Assembly: GCA_000333855.2 (NCBI GenBank)
Contig: CM007343.1
Location: forward strand, 88,531 to 152,530
Length of the DNA stretch: 64,000 nt
Reading direction: 5' to 3'
Source of the DNA: Endotrypanum monterogeii
Taxonomy: Eukaryota; Euglenozoa; Kinetoplastea; Trypanosomatida; Trypanosomatidae
Shown in pieces: positions 50,289 to 61,737 of this stretch. Each line of letters begins with the position of its first letter. Positions within the stretch are counted from its first letter, which is position 1. A program made the translations under genes and the position numbers. The notes beneath the pieces are model-generated. The model searched no databases. It saw only the letters and a program-made list of their open reading frames with translations, and was not told the DNA's origin.

Positions 50289-51488
50289 ATGTCTGAGGGT
50301 CAAGATGCGCCGGCGATGGCCACGTGTGCAGATGGCGCCAAAGCCGAACCATTTGGCACATCTTTCCTTATTACATTGAGCTCCAAAGACTTGTGTGTGC
50401 AGCTACTGTCCCATGGTGCGGCCATCAACTCTGTCAAGGTACGCAAACCACTTGATCACGCAGCTGCCGAGGAGAGTGAGGAATGGATTGAGGTATGCCT
50501 CGGCTACACGAATCCCGAGGAGGCCCTCAGCGCAGACGCAGTGGTTGGCAGCACGGTTGGTCGCTACGCGGGGCGCATCGCCAACGGCGAATTCCATCTG
50601 AGTGACACATCCTACACCCTACCCAAGAACTGGGGTCCGCATACCCTCCACGGCGGCCCCGGCGGATTTCAACATCAGGAATGGAAATACTTGCTCTCAG
50701 ACGGCGAGGATGAAACCGGTGTAGCGTTTCATCTCATCTCACCGCACCATGATCAGGGGTTCCCTGGTGAGATGCACGTAACTGCCACCTACAGTATCAT
50801 CAAATCTGCTGCAGTACCCACGCTCAAGTACGTCTTGCAAGCCTCGTTGGCTCATAACACGCCAGTGAACATGACAGTGGTCAACTTGACGAATCATGTG
50901 TACTGGAATTTGAACGGGGTTCCGAGACCAGCGACGGTAGACGCCGTGGCGCCGCTGCCGCGAGACATCACCAATCACTACCTTCAACTACACTCCAAGT
51001 ACGTTGCTGTCACCGACGAATCAGGAATCCCAAGCGGAGACATGCGCCCGGTGGAAGGTACCCCACACGATTATTCTCAACTGCGCTGCGTCGCCGAGGG
51101 GATGGAGGCCACAAAAGAGGATGGCCGCGAAAGCGGCGGCTACGACGATCCCGTAGCCCTTGAGTTGTGGGACTCAAACTTGCGGGAGGCTGCGCTCTTG
51201 TACAGCTCAGCTACCAAGCTGCGCATGCGGGTGTGCACCACGAACCCGGCCATCGTCGTCTACACGGGCAACTACCTTCCCGCTAACGCTTCCGGCGCGA
51301 AAGGGGAGCGCTTCCAGAGACACAGTGCGATCTGCCTGGAATGTCAATATTTCCCAAACAGCCCCAATGTGCCAGTATTCCCGTCAACAGAATTAGGTAA
51401 GGGCAAAACGTACAACGAGACGACGACGCACGAGTTTCAGTTCATGAAGGCGCTCATAACACCCGAGGAGAAGCAGCAGCCGCACTAG
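50289..51488 (+). CDS. Aldose 1-epimerase (galactose mutarotase)
   Basis: A 399-residue enzyme that interconverts the alpha and beta anomers of hexoses such as galactose and glucose. Family motifs are all visible: GSTVGRYAGRIANGEF near the N-terminus, PHTLHGGPGGFQHQEW, the TNHVYWNLNG segment with the catalytic His, the YDDP-type sugar-binding segment, and LECQYFPNSPNVP with the catalytic Glu. The beta-sandwich length of about 340-350 residues is extended by an N-terminal tail and one loop (around 270-285). The ATG at 50289 is the first in frame and lies close behind a good acceptor. No obvious C-terminal SKL glycosome signal (ends KQQPH). Confidence 0.92.
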   Translation: MSEGQDAPAMATCADGAKAEPFGTSFLITLSSKDLCVQLLSHGAAINSVKVRKPLDHAAAEESEEWIEVCLGYTNPEEALSADAVVGSTVGRYAGRIANGEFHLSDTSYTLPKNWGPHTLHGGPGGFQHQEWKYLLSDGEDETGVAFHLISPHHDQGFPGEMHVTATYSIIKSAAVPTLKYVLQASLAHNTPVNMTVVNLTNHVYWNLNGVPRPATVDAVAPLPRDITNHYLQLHSKYVAVTDESGIPSGDMRPVEGTPHDYSQLRCVAEGMEATKEDGRESGGYDDPVALELWDSNLREAALLYSSATKLRMRVCTTNPAIVVYTGNYLPANASGAKGERFQRHSAICLECQYFPNSPNVPVFPSTELGKGKTYNETTTHEFQFMKALITPEEKQQPH

Positions 51489-52855
51489 GCTTTACCTCCT
51501 TGTGCATGCCCGTGCATACGCTTGTTTTGACGCCATGAGAAGTCGACGTATGGGAGTAGGCGATCACAGAACGTGCACAAATGCCCGACTTCGGGAGATG
51601 AATGAAGATAGTGGCACCCCTCCCCTTCGCCTTCTCTTCTCTGCCCACCTGCTGCTAAGGCTTCCTCTTGACCTATTCGCTAGACGCGCAACACCAGCTA
51701 CCGTGAACGCACTCAGTCTGATTTTTCTGTACTCCTACCAGCTTCGGTGCACCTCCCTTTCCCCCCGGCGTGGCGGGCACGGGGTCTCGGAGGTCTCTGA
51801 CGTGAGTGTGGAAATTTTTTTTTTTTTCATGCTCACTCCGCGCCCGCCCAGACCACCACTGACTTTGAATTTATTTGTGGTGCGGCAGGGTGTGGGGGCG
51901 GCGCTGGGCGTAGAGCAGGCCTGCATATCGGCAAGTGATGACTCGCTGTTCGCGGTGGTCGGGGTGACGTGACCGACTTCGGCAACAACATACTATGCTG
52001 TTCATTTTTTTTTTCTCTCGAGGGGGAAGGGAGGCCGAGAAAGACTCCGATGAGAAATATGCACTTCATTGTCTACTGCTACAGGGCACAAATCCTGAGA
52101 GGAACTTCGGCAGTGTCTTGATGTATTCAAAGGTGCCCCGGGGCCTCCTCGCTGACTTCGCTTGCAATGACCTCATTTTTTTTTTTTACCTGTGCACTGT
52201 AACGTTTCTTTCTCCAGCAACCGCAGTCGACTTCCAGGCAGAAAGTATTGGCCGCATAAACAGACTGTAGAGCAGTGTGGAGGGGTCATACACACTGGCG
52301 AGGGCATTTGATCGTTCATTCATGACTGCAACAGCGTCTCTGCCGCAAACCCTGGCTGGGTAACTTCTACAGGTCGCATCGCAGTCGCGCTGACCGTGCC
52401 AGGTATGACATATCCTTCTGTCCTGTCGGCGATATATCTTTTCGTAGCGATGGAACAAAAATTCTCACTGTCGCAAGGCGGTCTCGCGCACCACGGTTTG
52501 CACGACCCCGAATCTCCAATATCAGTACACACATTTTGCTCAAACACTTCCTGCTCTGGTTATACTCAACCCCTTCCCCCAATGACATGCTATATTTTTC
52601 TGTGCGTGGTCGGGCATGAGCTGACAGGTGCCTATCTTCTCTCTCCAAAGGAGGGGGGGGAGGTGCAGATAGATAATGAAAAAAAAGAACGGGAAATGAA
52701 GAAAAAAGCATTGTCGACCCCGATTAGCGCATTGGGAAGAACGAAGCTGCTGATGTGCATCGAACAAAAGAGAGAAGATGGGGTGCAGTGCTACGGTTTC
52801 TCATATTCCCCATATCAGCTTGCGTGCATGTGTGTGTGTTTGTTGTGTGTGTGTG

Positions 52856-52900
<45 letters not shown>

Positions 52901-53619
52901 CTGCGCGCGCGCACCCTCTTCACGCACTCCCCTTTCACCTCCCCCCTCTCAGACTCATCTTCCCTCGTCTCGCTCTCTTGGCTCTGCGTATGTGTGCGTG
53001 TGTATTGCAATCACGGTGTGGGGGTTATTCGTTGTTGATCTTATATACACACCCGGAACGGAGAAACAGAGCAAAGGAAACCCTTTGAATTTCCGTAGCG
53101 CTAGGCACCTGGGGCAGCGGCAGTGGGTTGACGACTGAGCGGTGAAATTAAGGACATGGCATGCGTGTGTTGGCGGTGAGCGGGAAAGGTCTCCCTGCTC
53201 ACATACTCCGCGACCAGTGATTCGGTCTGCCCACAGGATTGCCACAGCGCACCTTAAAGACGTTAACTCCTCCCCACACATGACTCTCTATCCTCGCACA
53301 TCGTCCGATGCTGGTTCTTTTTGTTTTCCTTGTGCCCGCACATGCTCTCCGAAACGTGCTGTGAGATCTGCGTACTTTTCTCTCTCTCTCTCTCTCTCGC
53401 TGTCACGTCAAAATCCGTTGACTTCGCAGATGACGGAGAATTAACGGCACCTGCGACGTCTGTGCTAACAACGAGGGAAGAGGGGAAAAAAAGGTGCCGC
53501 AGTGAATGACCAATAGAACTGGTCTTCACCCACTAGCAGCACCAGGCCTTTTCTTTGTGTTCTAACTTTGGCCAACTCGCCCCCTATTGCTAGCACTCGC
53601 TCCGCGCTCGGCATTGCCC
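51489..53619. other. Intergenic region, 2.1 kb
   Basis: It contains the second SIDER-like repeat core (51768-51811) with a T run, complex sequence to about 52560, a long interrupted (GT)n run (52836-52900) and a CT repeat (53380-53399). No protein gene recognised. Confidence 0.65.
51768..51811 (+). repeat. Dispersed repeat core, copy B (SIDER-like)
   Basis: Bases 51768-51789 are identical to 580-601 and the match fades out by the common GTGTGG. The surrounding 51700-51990 block is GC-rich and complex, unlike normal spacer, as expected for an old retroposon in a 3'-UTR. Confidence 0.5.
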
Positions 53620-54594
53620 ATGAATCTTGTCACCTCGTATTTTCTGGTGCGGAAGCTTTCCGGCAGCCTCTCCCTGGGGGGAGACATTGTTGAGCACCAA
53701 CAATCCCGTCAACGGGAGTACCTGGAGTGCCTTCGACTCAATCAGCAACACCCGAGCGTCGCGTCCATCCACCTCATCGTCGAAGGTGCGGACGCCTATA
53801 ACCACTTACTTGAGCATGTTCTCTGCAATCCCCATTTTCACAGTGGATCAGATTTGACCAGGTCTTCGCCGTCGGCAACTGCACAAAATCGACGACGACA
53901 CGTCGCTCCGATTGTGCCTCTGGTGCGGTCTGGTACCGGAATGCCACTGTACGCCGACTTCTTCGCCTACGCGAACCAGCTCCTCTCTCACCGCCTTACG
54001 ATGGTATGTAACGCGGACGTGTATCTGTCCGCGAACCACTTCTCGTTGAGGGCGCTAGAACATCTTTTCCACTTGGCCAGCGCTCAGCGTCAACCGGAAA
54101 CAGTGCCTTGCAAAACGAAACCGGAGTTGACGATGGGCATCATGGATAAACTCGGAGTTACTCGACACATGTCTGCAGGAGAGCGGGGTATCCCATTGGC
54201 ACTGGCCCTCACGCGCTATGAAAGTGATCACCTTCTCGACGCACCATTTCTGTACGACTACCGTGGCTCGCACGATGCTTTTGTCTTTGTGCCGCCGGTT
54301 CCGCCGCTGCTTCTGCAACGTTTGGCTCACCCACAGAATTCCTACAAAGGGGAGAATGTCGTCTTATATGAGCTACAGCGAAGCGGGTACCTCACACTGA
54401 ACCCAACCCTGGGCGATGGGGCGCGGATCGTTCACCGCCACGCTTCCGATCTCCGTCAGTGGTTTCCCCCAGTGGACGAATCGCGGTACGGTCGCGCACA
54501 ACCGACCACGTTGGCACAGGCGGCATCACGCATTCGCAAGGAAATCGCTGATGGAGGAGAGGCACTGAAGGGAAAGGACGTTAACACCATATGA
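53620..54594 (+). CDS. Glycosyltransferase-like protein
   Basis: A 324-residue protein resembling a small glycosyltransferase-A-like family by motif order. An N-terminal strand with RQREYLECLRLNQQHPSVASIHLIVE is followed by PLYADFFAYANQLLSHRLTM, then VCNADVYLS, with NAD in the place of the metal-binding DxD/NADIYF motif, then LALALTRYES and finally YRGSHDAFVFVPP, like the GSQDTWIF segment of the family. The assignment is from motif memory, not search. No signal peptide is strong, although the first residues (MNLVTSYFLVRKL) are hydrophobic. The ATG at 53620 is the first in frame. Substrate and linkage unknown. Confidence 0.6.
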   Translation: MNLVTSYFLVRKLSGSLSLGGDIVEHQQSRQREYLECLRLNQQHPSVASIHLIVEGADAYNHLLEHVLCNPHFHSGSDLTRSSPSATAQNRRRHVAPIVPLVRSGTGMPLYADFFAYANQLLSHRLTMVCNADVYLSANHFSLRALEHLFHLASAQRQPETVPCKTKPELTMGIMDKLGVTRHMSAGERGIPLALALTRYESDHLLDAPFLYDYRGSHDAFVFVPPVPPLLLQRLAHPQNSYKGENVVLYELQRSGYLTLNPTLGDGARIVHRHASDLRQWFPPVDESRYGRAQPTTLAQAASRIRKEIADGGEALKGKDVNTI

Positions 54595-55227
54595 ATAACA
54601 GAAATCTTTTTTTTTTCATCCTTTCTGCGCTACAGTGTTGTGGGTGTCGCCGCTGCGACGCCACGCGTCGAGAAATCGCGTTTTTTCCGCCCATTCTCAC
54701 CACACCCTCTGCATGCTTTGTGTGTACGCTCCTGGTGAGCACACTGGAGAGAACATCCTACGTGAAGAAACAACATGGATGATGTCGTCATCACCTCCCC
54801 CGCCGCGAGAGTGTGCATTCACCAAACAAACAAGTAAAAGAAGCGGTCTGTCGCACGTAGCGGCCACTGATACCGCCCTGCGAGCAGCAGGTGCAGTTAA
54901 GATATACCTCTTCTTTGAATAAGTGAAACCATGGAATCGTGCTGAATGAGTGCTCCGCGCTCGCGGAAACCCCTTTTTTTCCCGAAACTTCCCTTTGCCC
55001 CCTTCGTCTCTATCCCCCTTTCGCCCTGCCCCCCCCCCTCCTCTGCACAAACGCATACACACACATATATATACATATATATATGTATATATATATATGT
55101 GAACACACTGTTTTTTTCCTGTGCTAGTGTCTTCATGCCACAGCCGTTAAACACCCGACAGAAGCAAGTGCGAGCAACTCCTCTGCTGCCCCCCCCCCTC
55201 CTCTCTCTCTCTATCTATCTACTCTAC

Positions 55228-55262
<35 letters not shown>

Positions 55263-56744
55263 TAGATCTATAGAGAGAGATTGATACATCCGCCTCTCCG
55301 CCGTGGTACCTTCTCGAACTCATCTCAAGGTATTTTTTTTATATTTACTTTTTTAAATATTTTTGGAGCGGTGGTGAGCCTCTTACAATATCAAACGCGC
55401 ACGCAGCGTTCCGCTCATCTCTGTGGAAGCAGCGCCGCCTCGCCTCTTCCCTATTCCTCCCTCCCTCCCTCCCACCTCTTCTTTTTGACGTTGACCGTTA
55501 GACAGAGGGTGGAGGGGGGCGTTATATATACATACGCATACACTCCTGGTGGTCATCATACCGAAGTGATTATTCTAAAAACTGACTCCTCACGAATTTG
55601 GTGTGACTCCACTCCAGCTGGAAGCGATACACGCACACACATACGACCTCATCTTTTTTTCCCTCCATTTTTCACTCGATTTCTTCGCTTCACAGATTCT
55701 GTTGGACGTCCGTTTGTCTATTCATCTGCTGCTCAAAGCTTCCGCCTCCTCTTCCCCCCCCCCCTTCCTATCTGCTCACATCAGCTTTTTTTTTCTTCCT
55801 TCAACATCCACCTCATTATTATTATTAGTGTTTTTTTTTTCATCCAAAGCACCGCCTCTCTCTCCCTCTCCTCGCGTTCTATAGCGAGTTCTACACGCGA
55901 TACATTGGTTCTCGTGTGTTTTCTCGGGGACGGAAGTGTTGTTCAAGCTTACTTTGGGTACTCGATCTTTATTTGTCTTGTATTTCTACGATTGTTTTTT
56001 TATTTTTTTTCGTTTCAGATATCCATTTTATTATTATTGTTATATGTATGTTTGCGTGTACGTGCAGGAGTGAAAGCATATCAACGGTGCATATATATAT
56101 ATATATATATTTGCTGCTCGGCCGGAATACACCCCCCCCCCACCCCCTCTTTTCTTTTTTGATCCCTATCATTACTGATCGCATCCGTCTTTACTATCAT
56201 CAACTAGAGCGTGTGATGCATCTTAGTTTTCTCCACGTATTTTCTAGCCTTTAAATATTGTTTGCTTGTTTCAGACAGAGAGGAAGCGATTTCTTAGTCT
56301 TTAATTGCCCCTCGTTTTTTTTTCTTTTCCCTCATTCCATCCCCCCATCCGCCGCTTTGTATTTGAAAGTCAGCTCCTCAGCCTATTCTGTGGCTAATAA
56401 GCTCCTCTGGAAGTCATTCCACAAGCTTCTGTGTACAACCACCCTCGTCCCCCCCCCCTCTCGCTAATTATATTTTTATCAATCGCTGGGAATTTCTTCC
56501 CCGATCCCCCCCCCTCGTCCGCTACTACCATCATTGCTCTATTTACGTCTTCGCCATTAACTAATATATATATATATATTTAATATCTTTTTCGTGTGTG
56601 CGCTAGACTCTCGTTTTTTTTTTCTTTTTTCCTCCATCGTTTATTCCCTCCTTTCCCCTCCCTTGACTTCACAATCTTCAGGCTTCACCCTGTGAGGTCA
56701 TCTTAGTGACTCCAACAGAGTCGAGCAGCGACAATCTCATCATA
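54595..56744. other. Gene-poor region of 2.1 kb
   Basis: T and C homopolymers, TA-rich runs (55064-55099, 55230-55262, 56092-56110), ATT/TTA-rich blocks (55816-55828, 56020-56042) and a pyrimidine-rich leader with AG at 56680-56681. Frames of up to about 290 codons here are Phe/Ser/Leu-rich translations of pyrimidine tracts and are not gene-like. Confidence 0.65.
56680..56681 (+). promoter_or_regulatory. Probable spliced-leader acceptor for the FtsX-type permease
   Basis: A CCTCCTTTCCCCTCCCTTGAC tract is followed by AATCTTCAG, with AG at 56680-56681 and the ATG 63 bases downstream. Confidence 0.55.
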
Positions 56745-59700
56745 ATGCATCCATCCTCGCCTGTCCACTACCCTGCAATCGACCACGATGGCGTCGAGAG
56801 GCCGGTGAAGGGTCGTGAGCATGCCAGCGGGGGCAGCGGCCTTTTGAAGGCACTGCAGTTGAGCTGGGTATACACATTCGCAGATATTCGTCGACGGCCG
56901 CGCAACGTACTCATCGGCACCGTAGCCGTGGTGCTGCTTGTATTTTTCTCAGCTGTCCTCATCACCGAGGTACAGAAGGCTCCATATATTCTCCTGCACC
57001 TCGCCGAACTCACCGTGGGCGAGGTTGACGTCCTAATTCTCGGTAGCGATGAGATGCCGCTGCTGAACTACACAAAGGTGAACCAGTCCCTTGGGGCGGC
57101 TCCCGTTGTTGATGCCGCGGCGCCACGGTGGACTATTCGGGCCAACATGAGCTCGGTGGCGGACAAGCGGCGGGAGGCGAGCACTCCTGGCGCAGTGAAC
57201 TCTGTGCCCCGTATAGTCTTATCCAACGTCCTAGTCATCGACTCCGAGCTCGAGAAGCAGTCGAACATCGGACGCAGATGGCCGCACCGAGAAATTGGCT
57301 TCGCCGAGGTCCATATTTCCCGCTTGTCGGCCGACTATATCGGCGTTTCCCCGAACAAAGGCCAACGCGTTGCGCTAGATGTCAGCGCAGCGTTTGTCAG
57401 CGGGTTACTTGGCAAGGATCCCTTCTCCCTAACCCTTACGCGCCCCGCCCAAGTTACAGACGCGCTATCGTTCTACCAGACAGCCTTTTTTGTTCTCAAT
57501 AACATCGAAGGGGACACAATAGACATCATGCAAGTGGGCTCACTGAATGTGGAAGTAACCGTGGCGGACGCGGTGGATTCAGCTGGAGGCAAGTACCCGA
57601 GTGTTTTCGGCAACGTTGTGGTCATGGATAGCCGAGAATTAGTTCAGGTGTTTTTGGACCAGAGTTGTCTGGCGGGTCCCGAGCTTATCGGTCTGTCGCC
57701 GGGTCTCCACTTCCCCACGATTCCTGAACTGCTCGGTATTTCCCTCCCCGGCATAAGTTCCTTCAATATAAATGATTATGCGATGATGGTGGTGGTGATC
57801 TTGGAGGGGCGGTACGACATGTATTATTCCGACTCCAAGCGACGAGGTCAAGTACTGAACGTGAAGTCAAACGAGATGATGACGACACTTGGCCTGGACT
57901 TCGAGGGTCGCGTGACGTATCCGGTGGAGACAATGATAGAAACGATGGACATGTTTCGCGTGTTGGTGACCTCAGCTTTCGTGACGTTGGTGGTCGGCGT
58001 TATTGTACTGGGGGCGATCGTTCTCTTCACGCTGCTCCAGATCAATGCCGAGGAGCGGCAGTTCGAACTGGCCATGATGCGCGCACAGGGCATGGTGCAC
58101 AAACAAATTATCGGAATTCTCGTGATACAGACGCTCACCTTCACAGTACCCGGGGCGGCGATCGGATTGTCGCTCGCTTTTGCTGTGAATGCCGCCTTCG
58201 AAGCTGTTCTGGCAAGGCTCACGAAGGCACCACCGCGCCTCACTGCGATGTCAACTGTGGCGATCATCATAAGTGTTACGATGGGCTTTCTGATGCCCCT
58301 TTTGGCCACCTACGGTCCTGTGAAGAGAGCACTGAGCAGCACCCTGCGTGACGCGCTCGATGTCTACCGACAGACCTACAACGAGGTACACGTGAGGATG
58401 ATTCGGCTCGAGGAGATGGGTCTCAGCATCTCCCAAGTCCTCATCGGCCTCTTCCTGGTTCTTGTAGGTTTTACGGTCTACTATCTCGTGCCGATGAGCT
58501 TGATTTTTTCCGATACGATGATGTTTTTTATCCTCTTCGATCTTGTCCTCATCTCCATGATTGCCGGCTTGTGTATGATGACCCATGTACTTCAAAAACC
58601 AATGGAGCTGCTTGTGCTGTATTTGCTTCTCTGGGGGCGCGAAACGCGACTCTGGACGCTCATCCAGAAGAACCTGCATAGCCACCGCGAGAGAAACACC
58701 AAGGCGTATATGATGTTCCTGATTAGCGTGGCGTGTGTCGTTGGATCCGGTATTATTTTCAGTATGTTAGCCACCGTGTCCACGCAGCTGACACAACTGA
58801 CAAACGGTGCGCAGGTGACAGTGGTGTCGAGCACCTTCTCTGTCCCGCTGAACCAGAAGCTCATTGATGCGTTCATGGAGACCGAAGGAAAACGGTATGC
58901 GACGCATTGGGCCTACACTTCTTTCCAGCTGAGTGAATACCCGCAGATATCCCGTTCCACGCAGGTGGGAAATATCGTCAGTACCTTCCGCAATATCGGT
59001 GTGCGGGCAGTGACGGCCTCGTTCATGGATTCGACCTATTCAGACTACAACATAGTCAACCGCTACAGCGATGGCTACAATCTTCCTCTCAATTCATTCG
59101 GGCATCGCGATGTCATCCGCAGCATGTACGAGGACCCTCCACGGCGCACAATAGGCAATGTTGAGGGCCTCTTCGTCTCTGGATTCCCTCAGGGGACGCG
59201 ACCACCAGATCTATCTTTGAAGCAGTCGTACTTGATTCCAATGATCATATCCTCGGCAGCCGAGGACGGGATGGGGCTGAGTGTGAATGCAGCAGCCCAG
59301 CTGCGCTTCAGCTACACCCTGATGGACTCGAGAAAAATACCCACCACCTTTTACGTCGAACCGCGAGCCTTCATGAATCGCATTTCGGGCTTTCTCACCA
59401 TTTCCTCGCTACCCTTATTCTTATCAGCAGGCAGCATATTCATTCCATCGAACAACTTCCTGGATTTGCTCAACCCCGTCACCTTCGACTTTGAAGAAGG
59501 CGACAATATCTTCATATCAGAGACAGCGATCCTGGAGGTGTATCAGGAGAAATTATACGTCAGGCTGCGTGAGGGTCTCACCAAAAGTGAGCGCGGAATA
59601 TTTGTGAACTCCCTCCAGATGTACACGGACTCAGTCGCCCACACCACGACTGACACCGAGGAGACATTAGAGCAGCTCAAGACGGTAGAGAACATGATAA

Positions 59701-60098
59701 TGCTGCTCCTCGTGTTTTCCTCGATAATTTGTGTTATCCTCTGTGCTTTTATGATGTGGGTCACATTTATCGCAAACGTGGAGCTCAACCTGTGGACATT
59801 TGGTGTGTTGCGCTCGCTCGGGTTCCGGACGGCGCAGCTCCTGCGCAGCACCATCTACGAAGCGCTCTGTATCGTTGTGTCTGCATTTATATTCGGAGTG
59901 GCAGTGGGTATTATAGTTGGTATAGTCATGTCCCTTGTAGTCTCCCAGATCTTGGTGATTCCACTCAAAATCATATTTCCCTACACCTTCACTGTGACTC
60001 TTTTTGGCATTGCACTGGTGGCCGCCGTCATCGGCCCGATCGCTTCTTTCCTGAGGATACGCAAAAAAACTATCGCCTCTATCCTCCGCGGTAGCTGA
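56745..60098 (+). CDS. FtsX-type permease, two FtsX modules
   Basis: A 1117-residue membrane protein. A cytosolic tail leads to one span (about 55-75) and a long extracytosolic domain (about 80-400). The first FtsX module of spans lies at about 405-530 (GAIVLFTLLQINAEERQFELAMMRAQGM, then two more spans), with further spans at about 564-612 and 655-677. A second extracytosolic domain follows (about 680-980), and the C-terminal FtsX module lies at about 982-1112, containing WTFGVLRSLGFRTAQL, the counterpart of the first module's RAQGM segment. This repeat pattern is that of MacB/LolCE-like permeases, which work with a separate ATPase, but no ATPase is fused here or lies beside it. Start is the ATG at 56745; the frame upstream opens with GTG. 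Substrate unknown; lipid or protein extrusion is the family expectation. Confidence 0.85.
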   Translation: MHPSSPVHYPAIDHDGVERPVKGREHASGGSGLLKALQLSWVYTFADIRRRPRNVLIGTVAVVLLVFFSAVLITEVQKAPYILLHLAELTVGEVDVLILGSDEMPLLNYTKVNQSLGAAPVVDAAAPRWTIRANMSSVADKRREASTPGAVNSVPRIVLSNVLVIDSELEKQSNIGRRWPHREIGFAEVHISRLSADYIGVSPNKGQRVALDVSAAFVSGLLGKDPFSLTLTRPAQVTDALSFYQTAFFVLNNIEGDTIDIMQVGSLNVEVTVADAVDSAGGKYPSVFGNVVVMDSRELVQVFLDQSCLAGPELIGLSPGLHFPTIPELLGISLPGISSFNINDYAMMVVVILEGRYDMYYSDSKRRGQVLNVKSNEMMTTLGLDFEGRVTYPVETMIETMDMFRVLVTSAFVTLVVGVIVLGAIVLFTLLQINAEERQFELAMMRAQGMVHKQIIGILVIQTLTFTVPGAAIGLSLAFAVNAAFEAVLARLTKAPPRLTAMSTVAIIISVTMGFLMPLLATYGPVKRALSSTLRDALDVYRQTYNEVHVRMIRLEEMGLSISQVLIGLFLVLVGFTVYYLVPMSLIFSDTMMFFILFDLVLISMIAGLCMMTHVLQKPMELLVLYLLLWGRETRLWTLIQKNLHSHRERNTKAYMMFLISVACVVGSGIIFSMLATVSTQLTQLTNGAQVTVVSSTFSVPLNQKLIDAFMETEGKRYATHWAYTSFQLSEYPQISRSTQVGNIVSTFRNIGVRAVTASFMDSTYSDYNIVNRYSDGYNLPLNSFGHRDVIRSMYEDPPRRTIGNVEGLFVSGFPQGTRPPDLSLKQSYLIPMIISSAAEDGMGLSVNAAAQLRFSYTLMDSRKIPTTFYVEPRAFMNRISGFLTISSLPLFLSAGSIFIPSNNFLDLLNPVTFDFEEGDNIFISETAILEVYQEKLYVRLREGLTKSERGIFVNSLQMYTDSVAHTTTDTEETLEQLKTVENMIMLLLVFSSIICVILCAFMMWVTFIANVELNLWTFGVLRSLGFRTAQLLRSTIYEALCIVVSAFIFGVAVGIIVGIVMSLVVSQILVIPLKIIFPYTFTVTLFGIALVAAVIGPIASFLRIRKKTIASILRGS

Positions 60099-61737
60099 AA
60101 GACGGCGGGGGGAGCGCGTGTGTGTGTGCCTTGCTCTCACAAGACACAAAGCACATCCTATATAAATATATCTGCTAGTATTATTGTTATTGTTATTATT
60201 ATTTGCAAGAGGAAGTATTTGAATACACTAAATCACACCGCCTCGCCCACCCAAGAAAAAGAGGTCGGTAGGTTTTATTATTATTATTATTATTATTATT
60301 TGTGCAGTTTCTCGATCACTCATTTTGACCATCCTGAGTATCGAGCGTGAGCTCAACGGTAGCAAACGTGAAGGGGCATGTGCGTACCAGTGACCAGGTT
60401 TCCAATACGTCACACTGCCACTGTCTCTGGTCCGCTGACGCTTCCGTCATATATATATATATATATTTATATTTTTATAATTTGTTTTTGTTTTTGAAGC
60501 TCGCAGCACCATTATTTTTGTTACTGTGATTGTGTGCCTTTTTTGTTGTTGTTCGGATATTGATCCGCCTCCCCCCCCCTTCTGTCCGGGCCATGTTGCA
60601 CATTTTGTATATCCGATGCAATAAACCTTTGGGGGGGGAGGGAGGGAGAGAAAAACTCGCATCGCGAGGGAAGACAGAAAGTGTTTGTTATTTTTGTAAG
60701 GCGAATGATATGTAGTGCGCATGCGGCGCACACATGTGACTGAGGAAGGTCAAGGACAAGTAATGGATGCAGGCTACTAATATGATGGGAAGCCCCTCTC
60801 CCAAAACACCGGCCTCTCCTTGCCGTCTCGCTCCCTCCCTTCCTCTCCTCCTCTTGCTTTACTGCATTGAATCTTTTGCACTTATTTATATTTGTGTTTC
60901 TGCAGGGTCCAGTATAAATATACACACACACACTCTATATATATATATTTTATTATTTATTTATGTTGGAGGTCTGAAGCAAAATAAAAACTAGGCTCTA
61001 CCAGTGCGTCACGTAAAAAGGGGGGAAATGAAGATGTACGTGTGTGTGTGTATGTAAAGGGAATGGGTAGGGCCTTGAACATGCTGAATATATTTAAAAA
61101 AATAAAAGCAATGAAAAGGAATGCAACGCTCGCCACTGTTCACGCACACACACCGACACCTTCTTTGTATGATATCTCCTCCGCCACTGGAACCTTGCAC
61201 TGAAGCTTGCGCTTCGACCCAGGAATTCACTTGGCCACGGCGCCTCCTTAACATGTGTGTAGAAATGTACATTTGTGGCATCTCTAAGATTTTTTTTTAG
61301 CTTTCCCTCCCCCCCCCCCCTCCCTTGTCTCCTCTCCGTGGCTATACTTGTGGATATATAAAGAAGAGAGCAAAACGACCAGGACAAAAAAAAAAAAAGA
61401 AAGGTAAGGTGTCTCTGCTGATGTGACCGCTGACCCTTTTACTTGTGTCTCACTTTATATATATATATATATATTACATTATATATGTCACTGCACCGGT
61501 GGGGACGAAGTAATTTTTGGAGATAATTGTTCACATTTTCCTTTTTCCGTATCTTTCCTCCTTTTTGATTCGTCCTTCTTTTCAATACCCTCTCTCTCTG
61601 TCGCGTCGTGTTTTTCGTTGATCAGAGCCATTCCTTTTTTTTTTTTTGTTGTGTGTGTGTGTGTTGGCGTTTTGTTATATTTTCAGCTTCGCAGGAGGCC
61701 TTGAAAGAGATTGCTGTAACGCACACCTTATTTAACC

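Noticed and set aside
52755..53138. Valine/cysteine-rich frame over the (GT)n run
   Set aside because: It is the translation of a dinucleotide repeat.
55281..56162. Open frame of about 290 codons before the FtsX gene
   Set aside because: It is a Phe/Ser/Leu-rich translation of pyrimidine and TA tracts, with no domain and poor codon use.
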